NCBI GenBank assembly: GCA_013289765.1
Contig: JABCZI010000011.1
Location: forward strand, 111,442-175,441
Source of the DNA: Acidobacteriota bacterium
Lineage (GTDB): Bacteria > Acidobacteriota > Terriglobia > Terriglobales > Acidobacteriaceae
DNA length: 64,000 nucleotides
Reading direction: 5' to 3'
The position numbers and the translations under genes are program-made. Shown piece after piece: positions 44,842 to 53,751 of this stretch (positions are counted from its first letter, which is position 1; every line of letters starts with the position of its first letter). The notes beneath the pieces are model-generated. The model saw nothing but the letters and a program-made list of their open reading frames with translations. It made no database searches and had not been told where the DNA came from.

Positions 44842-46002
44842 ATGATTAGATTTGAAAGCTCATGCAGACCGACAATGTTGATGGCGTTACTATTCGCCGC
44901 TTTGCTTGCAGGGGGCGCCATCGGAAGGGCTTTTGCTACTGCTGATACCTTTGCCCCCGGCACTCCTATCGGCGCAGCTACACAACCCACGGTGGTTTCG
45001 TCAACCCCAAGCAACGGGGACGCCATCGTACCGACCAGCACAAATAATAGTAGTAATGTCGTAACTGGCACCCAAGTGACCGCAACCTTTACGCAACCGA
45101 TGGACGCGGCAACCGTAAATTTACTTACGTTCACGGTCAAGGAGACGACCGGAAACAACGTACCCGGTACCGTCGTGATGGATGAAACAAACACTGTTGC
45201 AACCTTTACTCCAACCTCGTCCGCTCTCAATCCGAATACCAGCTATACCGCCACAGTTATGATGGCAGCGAAGAACGCGGGGGGAGTTGCGATGGCGAAC
45301 CCCATCGAATGGCGATTCACTACCGCCGCCGTCGTGTTTACTGGACAGACATCAGTGCCGCTTGGAACCGCAGGTAGATTTGCGATTCTAACCAAATCAG
45401 GAATCACAGATGTTTTCGCATCTACTATCAATGGCTCTGTTGGCGCTAGTCCAATAACCGGGGCGGCTATTCGTCTGACGTGTGCAGAGGTCAAGACGGG
45501 AATAATCTACTCCGTTAATGCGGCGGGTCCTCTTCCATGCAGGGTGACCGATCCCACCTTACTCACAAAGGCTGTGGGCGACATGGAAATCGCGTATACC
45601 GACGCTGCCGGACGTATATTGCCCGATTTTATTGATCTGGGAGCCGGAAAGATCGGCGGGCTAACGCTAGTTCCCGGCCTCTACAAATGGAATACAGGTG
45701 TTTTAATATCGACAAATGTCACGATCTCGGGTGGCTTAAACGATGTCTGGATATTTCAGATTGCGGGAACTCTTACTCAGGCCAACGCTACGAAAGTTAT
45801 CCTGAAAGGCGGCGCAAGGGCCAAGAACATCTTCTGGCAGACTGCCAGTGGTGTGGCGATTGGAACGACTGCGCAATTTGAGGGAACCATACTGGGTAGA
45901 ACAAAGATCGCCCTGAAGACGGGCGCATCGGCATACGGCAGACTGTTGGCACAGACTGCGGTCACTCTCCAACAGAATGCGGTTACCCGACCTACCCAGT
46001 AA
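44842..46002 (+). CDS. Secreted DUF3494 ice-binding-like protein with Ig-like domain
   Basis: 386 aa from ATG 44842 (GAGGAG just upstream). Signal peptide to about residue 31 (LLFAALLAGGAIGRAFA), a Big_5-type Ig-like domain (about 45-150: VVSSTPSNGDAIVPTS, TATFTQPMDAATV, EWRFTTAAVV), then a DUF3494 beta-solenoid (about 160-386: LGTAGRFAILTKSGITDVFA, GGLTLVPGLYKWN, DVWIFQIAGTLTQ, FEGTILGRTKIALKTGASAY, GRLLAQTAVTLQQNAV). DUF3494 proteins bind ice or act as adhesins at the cell surface. It is a stand-alone cargo gene in the accessory region. Confidence 0.88.
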   Translation: MIRFESSCRPTMLMALLFAALLAGGAIGRAFATADTFAPGTPIGAATQPTVVSSTPSNGDAIVPTSTNNSSNVVTGTQVTATFTQPMDAATVNLLTFTVKETTGNNVPGTVVMDETNTVATFTPTSSALNPNTSYTATVMMAAKNAGGVAMANPIEWRFTTAAVVFTGQTSVPLGTAGRFAILTKSGITDVFASTINGSVGASPITGAAIRLTCAEVKTGIIYSVNAAGPLPCRVTDPTLLTKAVGDMEIAYTDAAGRILPDFIDLGAGKIGGLTLVPGLYKWNTGVLISTNVTISGGLNDVWIFQIAGTLTQANATKVILKGGARAKNIFWQTASGVAIGTTAQFEGTILGRTKIALKTGASAYGRLLAQTAVTLQQNAVTRPTQ

Positions 46003-46053
46003 GAACCAAAGAGCAACATGAGTGGACGATCCACCGCGTCGGTGTGGTAAGAC

Positions 46054-46356
46054 ATGCACGCCTCCCCCATTCTCCGTGCTGCTGTCGAACACTTTTTCAA
46101 AAGACTGTCCGCGAAACCTTCTCCAGCCCAATGTCGCAAATGTAGCTCTCAACTGATGCAGTTGGACACTACCTTTTTCTCTTCAGGCGGAAAAATCTGG
46201 ACTGGTGCTTTGCCTGTCTGCCCTAGGTGCGATCTGAAGGACGATACGGCGCGGTTCATTCCTTCGACCCCTGTGGAGCACGTAAAGTTGACGTTGCACG
46301 GCTTCACCTTCAGCAGTGCTAGAGCGACGGGAAAAGCCGAGCGCAAGGCTGCTTAA
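46054..46356 (+). CDS. Small zinc-ribbon-like protein
   Basis: 100 aa. CRKCSSQLMQLDTTFFSSGG then VCPRCD supply two CxxC pairs about 29 residues apart (a loose zinc ribbon). Similar small proteins occur in Acidobacteria; role unknown. The RBS is weak. It is convergent with the small gene at 46394. Confidence 0.5.
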   Translation: MHASPILRAAVEHFFKRLSAKPSPAQCRKCSSQLMQLDTTFFSSGGKIWTGALPVCPRCDLKDDTARFIPSTPVEHVKLTLHGFTFSSARATGKAERKAA

Positions 46357-46393
46357 ACAGACAACCATCACGGCCGTTGCGTCTTTTGCGTTG

Positions 46394-46561
46394 CTAGGAT
46401 TCGTTGTCGTCGGCTCGTTGGTGGAGCTTGTTTCGTTCGTCGACAACTTCGGGAGAGCCGGTCGGCAAGAAAAACTTGTGCTTCTCTTCGGGAGTCATAT
46501 CCCTGCCTATGATCTTCTTGAACCGAAGTAGCACTTCTTCTGGCGCCAGAGGTTCTTCCAT
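46394..46561 (-). CDS. Small acidic protein (EEVLLRFKKIIGRDMTPEEK type)
   Basis: 55 aa, MEEPLAPEEVLLRFKKIIGR then DMTPEEKHKFFLPTGSPEVV. The amphipathic helix and the RDMTPEE block look conserved-type and not like a shadow frame. I do not know a function. No strong RBS was seen. Confidence 0.5.
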   Translation of the reverse strand: MEEPLAPEEVLLRFKKIIGRDMTPEEKHKFFLPTGSPEVVDERNKLHQRADDNES

Positions 46562-46976
46562 TGTCGAGTGCCAAAGCCATGTGACGGTCGGAATCTCAAG
46601 CCGCTCGGACTTAATTTGACTGTCCGCGAATGCACATCGCCCATAACAGGTCTGGATCTCAGCGGCGTCCTGCCGAGGACTTCCGAAAGACGAAATCGCT
46701 CAAAGGTCAATGTGGTGTCTGAACGAATCGCGCATAAACCTCGTACCGGTTGCCGGCTATCCTTCTTTGTGCCGTCCGCAGCGGCATACTACCAGCGTAA
46801 CCCTACAACGACGGCTTGCAAATAAATAGCGCACTTATCGCCAGCTTTCTGCAAAGTCGGCCCATGTCCGTCGCCAAAGCAGTCCGCAGATGGCTCAAGT
46901 GGTCCTTCGTTCGATTCGCGAGAGTTGGAGGAGTGAGCAATTGTGAACGGTTTCTCAAGGCCAGCATATTAACAAT
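46562..46976. other. Intergenic region, nothing recognised
   Basis: About 415 bp between divergent genes. No convincing small gene, RNA structure or promoter was identified. Confidence 0.35.
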
Positions 46977-47213
46977 ATGAATATGCACTTGCCAACCCAC
47001 TCGACTCGTCAGGGCAAGACCGTTCTTTGCATCGACGACAACGAAGATGTACTTGAGTGCGAGAGGGCATTCCTCGAAAGTTTTGGGTATACCGTTCTGA
47101 TAGCACCCAGCGGCAATAAGGCCCTAGAACTTGCTTCCATCCATTCAGTTGACGTTGTCGTCGTGGACTGTGTCATGCCAGAAATGAACGGACACGAAGA
47201 GGCCTCGGTGTGA
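46977..47213 (+). pseudogene. Truncated response-regulator receiver
   Basis: 78 aa: acidic pair in VLCIDDNEDV and phospho-acceptor Asp in VVVVDCVMPEMNGHE near residue 62, then an abrupt stop (EASV, TGA 47211). A receiver needs about 40 more residues including the conserved T/S and Lys; these are not found downstream in any frame. A 7-bp palindrome (ccgtcac-ag-gtgacgg) follows directly. Most likely a 3'-deleted gene. Confidence 0.65.
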
Positions 47214-47332
47214 CCGCCGTCACAGGTGACGGTGATCCGTTTCACAGCAGGGCATGGTCGACAAGGCTTATTAAGTAGATAGATACCGCAGTCCGATGCG
47301 GCCTGCGGAATTTCCGAAATGGAGACACTTGG

Positions 47333-47941
47333 ATGAAAACAATTAGGCGAGCGGGTCCTGTGGCTATTTTCTTCAGTGCACTCTTCGTTGCCAGCCTTGC
47401 GCAAGCAGGGGAGGTGAAGGGAAAGATTTCGGCGGCAGGATTGAAGTCAGCCGAAAACATTGCGGTCTACATTGATGCCATTCCGGGCAAGAAATTCGAT
47501 CGTCCCGTGGAGCATGTGTCAGTTGACCAGCGGAACTCGGCGTTCGTACCTCATGCCATAGTTATCTTGCGGGGAACTACCGTGGATTTTCTGAACAGCG
47601 ACCAGGTGGCTCACAACGTTTATTGGCCATCGATCAACGGTGACAAGAAACTCCGGCATAGTTTGACTATTGTGTCGCCAGGCCAAAAGAAGTCGTTCCA
47701 ATTCGACGACGTCGGTGCGGCGCAGATGCTCTGCAACCTCCACCTCGAAATGAGTGGCTACATCGTAGTCGTTCCCACACCATACTTCGCCCTGACCGGC
47801 AATGACGGTACTTTCACGATCAAGAATGTTCCGCCGGGCACGTACACTTTGAAAACGTGGAGCGAAGACGGCAAACCCACCACCCAGACGATCACAGCGG
47901 CGGATGCCACGACCAGCGTCGAGTTAACCGTGAAGAAGTAG
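47333..47941 (+). CDS. Secreted cupredoxin-like protein with C-terminal Ig/CarboxypepD-reg-like domain
   Basis: 202 aa with a signal peptide (cleavage likely after SLAQA). The cupredoxin part (about 45-150) has candidate type-1 copper ligands: His in VAHNVYW and Cys-x2-His-x3-Met in LCNLHLEMSG. The C-terminal 50 residues (GNDGTFTIKNVPPGTYTLKT) form a carboxypeptidase-regulatory-like fold. Proteins of this layout are annotated as methylamine-utilisation or plastocyanin-like and act as periplasmic electron carriers. The nearby di-haem cytochrome c is a possible partner. Confidence 0.8.
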   Translation: MKTIRRAGPVAIFFSALFVASLAQAGEVKGKISAAGLKSAENIAVYIDAIPGKKFDRPVEHVSVDQRNSAFVPHAIVILRGTTVDFLNSDQVAHNVYWPSINGDKKLRHSLTIVSPGQKKSFQFDDVGAAQMLCNLHLEMSGYIVVVPTPYFALTGNDGTFTIKNVPPGTYTLKTWSEDGKPTTQTITAADATTSVELTVKK

Positions 47942-47963
47942 GGAACTGGACGGAACGGCGCCA

Positions 47964-48146
47964 ATGGAACCATCCACCAAATCGGTGAATCTCGACCTGT
48001 ATCCCGACCGGCAGAGTCGAGTGGGTGTGCACCTATGCACGTCCCGTCTGCCACGGGCCGGGCGGTACTTCTCTATTACTCTGCAGAAGATCATCGATTG
48101 GCCGATGTCGCTTGAAGAGCTAGCCTCCTGCGTGGTGAAGCAGTGA
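47964..48146 (+). CDS. Possible small protein upstream of cytochrome
   Basis: 60 aa (MEPSTKSVNLDLYPDRQSRV). Its TGA overlaps the GTG of the cytochrome gene by four bases (GTGA), suggesting a coupled leader-type gene. The composition is not informative, and the RBS is a weak GGAA. May be spurious. Confidence 0.35.
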   Translation: MEPSTKSVNLDLYPDRQSRVGVHLCTSRLPRAGRYFSITLQKIIDWPMSLEELASCVVKQ

Positions 48147-49057
48147 CAAAAAACTGCCTGTATCTGACAGCTCTCGTGGCGGTGTTCGCAGTTGCATCGT
48201 CGTCGTTTAGTCAGACGACTGGTCAAACGGCCAGGAGTACAGATAGTTCGGTAACAGCGGTGGAAGGCGAAAGCTGGATTAGTTTCCTCCACAGGCCATT
48301 CGGCGAAACCAGCATGGCCAAGACTTGGAGCTTAGGGCCAGCTCCGCCCCGTCCGGGAGAGGAAGCCTCTTCCTGGCAACTGGATCTATCGCCTGGTTAT
48401 ACTGCGCGAACCATCACGCTCCACGGTTCGGATCTATATCGCCTGAGTTGCCGAGGGTGTCACGGAGAGGCTGGTCGCGGCGCTCCTCCGGAAATAAATT
48501 CCATCATCGGCCCGGTCCAGGCGACCTCCGTCGCGGGTACCATGGAGCGAATGAAGAAGGCCGGGCGGGAAATGAGCCGGTCCGATGTAACCACCGTCGC
48601 AAAAGAATCCAAAGTTCTGTTGCTGCAGCGGCTCCACGCGGGGGGACAACACATGCCGCCACCCACGTTGAGCGAAGCCGAAATTCGCTCTCTGGTCCCA
48701 TACCTCGAACAACTTTCCGAGGTACCGGGTGCCGAAAAGAATCAGATCGCAGTTAAGGAATCGCCTTACCGTGTTGGTGAGCACATCGTGAAATCCACCT
48801 GCCACATCTGCCACAGCGCGACGGGGCCGAACCCCGACGCTAAGCAAATCTTCGAAGGGGCAATTCCACCGCTCTCCACCCTCACGACGCGAGTGAACCT
48901 CCCGCTGTTCGTCCAAAAAGTTACCCACGGTGCCCCCATCGTCATGGGCACGCCCCCAGTGGCTTATAGAGGCAGAATGCCCGTCTTTGTCTACCTGAGC
49001 CAGGACGAAGCCGCCGAGGCCTACCAGTATCTGATTCTCTACCCGCCGCGCCCATAG
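48143..49057 (+). CDS. Secreted di-haem cytochrome c
   Basis: 304 aa from GTG 48143. Signal peptide (LTALVAVFAVASSSFSQ), then two CxxCH haem motifs, CRGCH near 103 and CHICH near 220, each in a cytochrome-c-type domain. Candidate axial Met residues occur in GGQHMPPPTLSE and YRGRMPVFVYLSQ. It should carry electrons in the periplasm. It follows the cupredoxin-like gene by about 200 bp, suggesting a joint respiratory or detoxifying role (inference). Confidence 0.88.
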   Translation: MTKNCLYLTALVAVFAVASSSFSQTTGQTARSTDSSVTAVEGESWISFLHRPFGETSMAKTWSLGPAPPRPGEEASSWQLDLSPGYTARTITLHGSDLYRLSCRGCHGEAGRGAPPEINSIIGPVQATSVAGTMERMKKAGREMSRSDVTTVAKESKVLLLQRLHAGGQHMPPPTLSEAEIRSLVPYLEQLSEVPGAEKNQIAVKESPYRVGEHIVKSTCHICHSATGPNPDAKQIFEGAIPPLSTLTTRVNLPLFVQKVTHGAPIVMGTPPVAYRGRMPVFVYLSQDEAAEAYQYLILYPPRP

Positions 49058-49602
49058 GCGGTGAAAGACTGACGCTATTGAGGACACTCCCCAGGAAAAT
49101 GTGCCGAGAAACGGCGGCGATTGACTTAAGAGATGACACAGGCGTGCGATCTAAAATGCATGCACTACCGAAATGGGGCGCGGTCAAAGCGTACGTCGGC
49201 TGGGAACGACTTTCGTGAGATGGAGGATTCGACCCGCTGCGGACAATCCCGGAGCCCCGAGGAGACCCGTGAGCCTTCAAGTAATTCGACGAGCATTGGG
49301 AACCACTGCCAAAATTAACTGTCGGACTCGGGTAACTCTGGCGAACTGGCGGGGGCCTTTGCAAAAGGGATTTTGTGCTCGAATACCCGCACTCGTTGCT
49401 CCTGCCTGAAACTGGCCCTTTGACAAGATTCAAAAGCAAAGAAAATGGTGTTTGGAATCACAGCGTGGTGTACGTCGAGTCACTGATTTCTGACTCATTA
49501 TCACCTATTGTGACATTGTTTAATGATGTTGACTCGTAATCCGCTCCCAGGTGGGTCAGCTTGCGGGTCGCACCAATTCTCAAGAAGAAAAGGAGAACCA
49601 TC
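49058..49602. other. Intergenic region, nothing recognised
   Basis: About 545 bp. Short frames on both strands lack family resemblance and RBS. No repeat or terminator was identified. Confidence 0.35.
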
Positions 49603-49926
49603 ATGTTTGCCCGCATTGTTGAATTTATTCCGAAGCTGGAACAGAAAGAAGAGTTTGTGAAGGTCGTCCGTAACGAGGTACTGCCGATCCTGAAAAAGCA
49701 AACGGGATTTCTGGAGGTCCTGCCGTTGTTCCCGGAGACCAAGACCGAAAAGATGATCACCATCACTCTCTGGGCCGAGAAGCGGGATGCCGAGCGCTAT
49801 GAGCGCGAAATGTATCCTAAGGTGGAAGGGATCCTCAAGCCCTATCTGACTACTCCCGTCACCTTCAAGCACTACAACGTGGAAACCTCGGTTTGCCAGC
49901 ACTTCGTGGGAGCCCTGACGGCCTGA
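49603..49926 (+). CDS. Antibiotic biosynthesis monooxygenase (ABM)-domain-like protein
   Basis: 107 aa from ATG 49603 with AAGGAGAA just upstream. The fold-defining pattern of a dimeric alpha/beta-barrel is seen: an N-terminal strand (FARIVEFIPKLEQKEEFVKV), then EVLPILKKQTGFLEVLPLFP and ITITLWAEKRDAERYERE. ABM-like proteins include monooxygenases and haem-degrading or stress proteins; no specific substrate is visible. A strong terminator follows at 49948. Confidence 0.75.
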   Translation: MFARIVEFIPKLEQKEEFVKVVRNEVLPILKKQTGFLEVLPLFPETKTEKMITITLWAEKRDAERYEREMYPKVEGILKPYLTTPVTFKHYNVETSVCQHFVGALTA

Positions 49927-49947
49927 AGCATAGGCCTGAAGGACCGG

Positions 49948-49982
49948 GCCGGAGCAGCACGGCTGCTCCGGCTTCTATTTTT
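49948..49982 (+). terminator. Rho-independent terminator
   Basis: Perfect 10-bp stem gccggagcag/ctgctccggc with a 5-base loop (cacgg), followed by ttctattttt. It lies 22 bases after the stop of the ABM-like gene. Confidence 0.9.
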
Positions 49983-50828
49983 GGGGCGCACTGGGCTCGA
50001 GGTCTGCCGACTTTACCACCGCTTCCATGTGGCTGCGCTTCCTCTCACACCAAGTGCCGCGATCACGATCACACGCCACCTGTTTTTGCTCGTTAACAGC
50101 TTTGCACCTATGGCTCGAACGGGTAGTATTTCCTCGCCGACTGCTCTGCTGCAGAGATCTCTGCCCAGGGGTGGTTACCGTCCGCGCATTAGAAAACTAC
50201 ACATTGCGAACGCAAGTTCGGATATCAGGAAGTGCGGTCTTTACAGGGTTCGCACTGGAGAAGTTCTGAACAGGTTTTCTAACGCCGCTCGGAGGTGGGA
50301 GTAAAACACTTCCTTCGAGTGGTCGCTAGCCCGGAAACCAAACGGGAACACCGGTCCAGAGGCGGGTTTCGAGGAAGTTGCCCTGATAGCTACCCAGAAG
50401 TTGGCATCTAGGAAGTAATCGTCATCGCCGGCGACGGACAACGCGGAAAAGATCGCACAAATGGAATCTCATCTTCTCCGGCCAGAATGCCGGAAGTTCG
50501 CCGAAAGCACGGGCAAGAATCTCTCGAGAATCTTGATTTATTTGCCTTTTTGCGGCACGCTGAGCGGAGAGACTTCTTAGTCTGGACTGCGCGCCCAAGC
50601 AAGTAGTCATCGCGCACCCAATGTCGGTCCCTTGCGAAGGCACGAAGGTGACCACTTTCAGCCACACTATCGTATGCCGTTCGCCTTAATGAGAGGACAA
50701 AAAAATGGACTGTTCTTAATCGCTCTAGCGGCCAGTCACTGCCCGTTGATTCTCTGGTTAAGTGCTGCATCGCCTGTAAGTTACGCAAACGTCGTGGGTT
50801 GCGGAATTCAAAACGGTAATGCGAGTTC
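49983..50828. other. Non-coding region left of the second 329-bp repeat
   Basis: About 845 bp without a supported gene. Near 50825-50848 a degenerate copy of the tRNA-Ser 3' end (two mismatches over 23 bases) occurs, just at the start of the 329-bp repeat. Confidence 0.5.
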
Positions 50829-51157
50829 GAATCACACTCCCTCCGCCAACAAGTCCTACGTGCAGAGAAAATCCGCCGCCCTTTCCCCCAAAATGCGCGA
50901 AACATGCCCGTTTTTCGCGATATTCGTTCGACAAGATGGACTGCAGAGAACGGACTGCTCGGCAGCGAAGGGGTCACTGTCCTCAGCTTTTCTCCGGAAG
51001 GCAAATGCGCAGTCCGGTTTCAAGGATCGCATAAGGCGAATGCAATGCGATCAAAATCCCGGGCTTCGGGCATCGCGAGTTGACTTTTGCCAGCAGGTCG
51101 GGCGTTGGTTCGAACCTTCCGAGAAGCCCGTTTCTGGATAGCATCCGGTTTGCCGAC
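50829..51157. repeat. 329-bp repeat, copy 2
   Basis: Second copy of the repeat at 41029-41357, same orientation, with scattered substitutions. The blocks gtgcagagaaaatccgccgc and gacttttgccagcaggtcgg are identical. It starts with the degenerate tRNA-Ser end and finishes with the shared aagcccgtttctgg tail. The two copies bracket 9.5 kb of cargo. Confidence 0.85.
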
Positions 51158-51321
51158 CATCCGTCCGGAACCTCTTGTGTGACACTTCTCAGAATTCCAT
51201 TTCAGGACCTCACGCCCCTGCACGTGGCTCTGAAAAAAGCTTACGGCCGGAATTGACGCGTTTTACCAACGGCAACAGCTCCGGCATGTCGACTGCAACG
51301 TTCATTTGCCTCCAGGCCGCA

Positions 51322-52935
51322 CTATTCGTTAAAGCCCGCGCGGAGTTTGAAACGTTGTATCTTTCCGGTGGCCGTTTTCGGAAGCTCGGGAAGAAATTCT
51401 ATGCGATGCGGGCGCTTGAAGACAGGCAATCGGCTGAGCACAAATTCCTGGAGTTCACGGGCGAGTTCCGGCGTGCCCGCAGCACCGTTACGGGTCACGA
51501 TGCAGGCGACCGGTTTGGGCAATTCGTCTTGGCCCTTGCGGAAGACCACCGCCGCTTCCTGCACGGCAGGATGGTCGATTAACGCGCGCTCAATCTCAAT
51601 GGGGCTGACCCACACGCCGCTCACTTTCAGCATATCGTCGGCTCTTCCCGCGTACCAAAAATATCCGTCTTCATCTTGATAGTACTTGTCGCCAGTCCGG
51701 ATCCAATGGCCCTCAATTGTGTCTTTGGTCTTTTCATGCTGGTTCCAATAGTAAGCACAGGTGGAGTCGGCCTTAACCAACAGATTGCCAATCTCACCCT
51801 GCACAACGAGGCGGTTGCTGTCGTCCACGATTCTGGTTTCGAAGCCGGGAATAATTTTTCCACTGGAGCCAGGGCGCACGGCGCCAGGCACATTGGAGAT
51901 GATCATGTGCAGTGCTTCTGTGGAGCCGATAGCATCCAGGATCTCGACTTTGAAGCGCTCTTTGAAGCGATAAAAAACACTGGCCGGCAACGCCTCCCCG
52001 GCAGAAATCGCATGACGCAGACAAGAAAGGTCAAATTCCCTTCCCGCCTCTGCGGGGTGAGCGAGCAACTTGGTGTAGTTCGACGGAACGGAAAAAAATA
52101 ACGTTGGCCGCTGGCGTTCGATGATCTCGAACACACTGTGAGGCCTGGGCGGCCCCGGCAACAGGATGCTGGTAGCGCCTACGGCCAGGGGAAAATAGAG
52201 TCCGTTGCCCAATCCGTAGGCGAAGAAAAGCTTGGCGACACTGAAGCAGCGATCTTTGTCTGTAATGTTCAGTATGCCTCTGGCATACCTTTCCGAACTC
52301 ACCACCATGTCATGTTGCAGATGAACGCAAGCTTTCGGCGGCCCGGTGCTGCCAGAAGAATAGAGCCAAAAGGCAGCGTCATCCTTGCCGGTCGACTCTG
52401 GTTGGAGAACGCAGGAATTCTCTTGCAGCAGTTGTTTGAACGACAGGGTGCCTGGCCGAGGGTCGCCGTCGACAGCCTCGCTCTTCACAACCTCGCTCTC
52501 CACGACGATGACAGTTTCGAGATAGGGCAAGTGCTGTCTGGGAATCGCCTGAATGGCAGCCATCAATGAGTCACTCACAATCGCCACTCGGGCGCGTGAG
52601 TTGTTGAGCAGGTATTCGTAGTCCGCGGATTTCAGCAGTGTGTTTACGGGAACCGGGACGGCTCCGATTTTGATGGCGCCGAAGAAGCTGGCAGCAAACT
52701 CCGGCGAATCCAACAGGAGCAGGAACACCCGCTCCTCAACGCGTACACCTAACCTTCGCAGCCCGTTCCCAACCTGGTTCACACGCTCAAAAAGCTGGCG
52801 ATAAGTAACCTGAACTTCTCCGCATTCGATGGCTACTTTATCGGCGCGGCCGTCTTTGATAAGGATATGGCGGTCTACGAAGTAGGAAGCGGCGTTGAAT
52901 TCATCCGGAAGAAATATCGGAGCAACTGAACTCAT
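51322..52935 (-). CDS. Benzoate-CoA ligase family acyl-AMP ligase
   Basis: 537 aa, typical length. ANL superfamily: phosphate-binding loop LYSSGSTGPPKACVH, ATP-binding ISAGEALPAS and AIGSTEALHMI, adenylate/hinge WIRTGDKYYQDEDGYFWYAG and GRADDMLKVSGVWVSPIEI, and C-terminal catalytic Lys in PKTATGKIQRFKLR. The overall pattern resembles benzoate-CoA ligases; it should activate an aromatic or related acid with ATP and CoA. The exact acid is unknown. It lies 14 bp after the DUF1579-like gene on the same strand. Confidence 0.88.
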   Translation of the reverse strand: MSSVAPIFLPDEFNAASYFVDRHILIKDGRADKVAIECGEVQVTYRQLFERVNQVGNGLRRLGVRVEERVFLLLLDSPEFAASFFGAIKIGAVPVPVNTLLKSADYEYLLNNSRARVAIVSDSLMAAIQAIPRQHLPYLETVIVVESEVVKSEAVDGDPRPGTLSFKQLLQENSCVLQPESTGKDDAAFWLYSSGSTGPPKACVHLQHDMVVSSERYARGILNITDKDRCFSVAKLFFAYGLGNGLYFPLAVGATSILLPGPPRPHSVFEIIERQRPTLFFSVPSNYTKLLAHPAEAGREFDLSCLRHAISAGEALPASVFYRFKERFKVEILDAIGSTEALHMIISNVPGAVRPGSSGKIIPGFETRIVDDSNRLVVQGEIGNLLVKADSTCAYYWNQHEKTKDTIEGHWIRTGDKYYQDEDGYFWYAGRADDMLKVSGVWVSPIEIERALIDHPAVQEAAVVFRKGQDELPKPVACIVTRNGAAGTPELARELQEFVLSRLPVFKRPHRIEFLPELPKTATGKIQRFKLRAGFNE

Positions 52936-52949
52936 AGCCTAATCACCTT

Positions 52950-53573
52950 CTACTCCCTGCTGCGATGGCACTCAACGACCATGAATTCGCTCCAGGCATT
53001 CCCGTCAGCCGACTTCTCGCCTCTCCAGGTGAAGTGCGTCTCGGAAACTTTCGTGTAAGTCGCGCGCGTATACGCGTGCGCGCTATCGACCGGGTCGATC
53101 TCTTTGAAGGCATAGATCATTGATTGGCCATCAGACCTGACCTCGCCAAGCTCCGATGGTGCGAGGTTCATCCATGTTCCCGTCAGCGCGTTCAACCATT
53201 TAATGTTCCAGGTCTGTTTGATTGCGTCATACGCGCGTAGATTCAACCCGAGCACAATCAGCTTTCCGGACAGATCTGTCATCCGGTATTCGTCCGAGAT
53301 CGCATAGCCGTCGAGTATGTAGCGGCCGCGCCACGTTCCCTTGAAAGGATGCCATTGTCCGTCGGCCATCTTCACTTTTGCTTCGAAGCTCCAATTTCCG
53401 ATGAGAAACGCGAACTGGGAGAGTTCGGCGGGTGCATTGGGGTTGAGCTTGCCGTACTCCTGCTTGACCTGGTACATGGAACGATCCTCCGTTGCGGCGG
53501 CTCCCGGCCGCGTTGGTGCGATCAGCAGCAATAGTACGATGAGCGCGCCCACGAACTCCTTGGTCCGTATCAT
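52950..53573 (-). CDS. Secreted DUF1579-like protein
   Basis: About 207 aa from ATG 53573; GAGGGGG lies upstream. Signal peptide (LIVLLLLIAPTRPGAAA), then a lipocalin-like beta domain with FAFLIGNWSFEAKV, GTWRGRYILDGYAISDEYRM and TFTWRGE-type blocks typical of DUF1579 proteins. Function unknown. It leads a two-gene unit with the CoA ligase. Confidence 0.75.
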   Translation of the reverse strand: MIRTKEFVGALIVLLLLIAPTRPGAAATEDRSMYQVKQEYGKLNPNAPAELSQFAFLIGNWSFEAKVKMADGQWHPFKGTWRGRYILDGYAISDEYRMTDLSGKLIVLGLNLRAYDAIKQTWNIKWLNALTGTWMNLAPSELGEVRSDGQSMIYAFKEIDPVDSAHAYTRATYTKVSETHFTWRGEKSADGNAWSEFMVVECHRSRE

Positions 53574-53751
53574 CACATCCCCCTCGCTGGACGTTGCTCG
53601 ATGGCTCTTCCGCATCATTCGAGCGTGGACAACTTCAGAAGCCGATGAATCTTGCCACCAAATTAGGACACTACCAGAGTTTCCAGTTAGCCGACAAACC
53701 GGCCATCGAGTAAGCTATACTGCATTTCCCATTCACATCGAAGAGACTGCA

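Noticed and set aside
46568..46825. 85-aa plus-strand frame
   Set aside because: No RBS or protein-like conservation; partly a shadow of the small minus-strand gene region.
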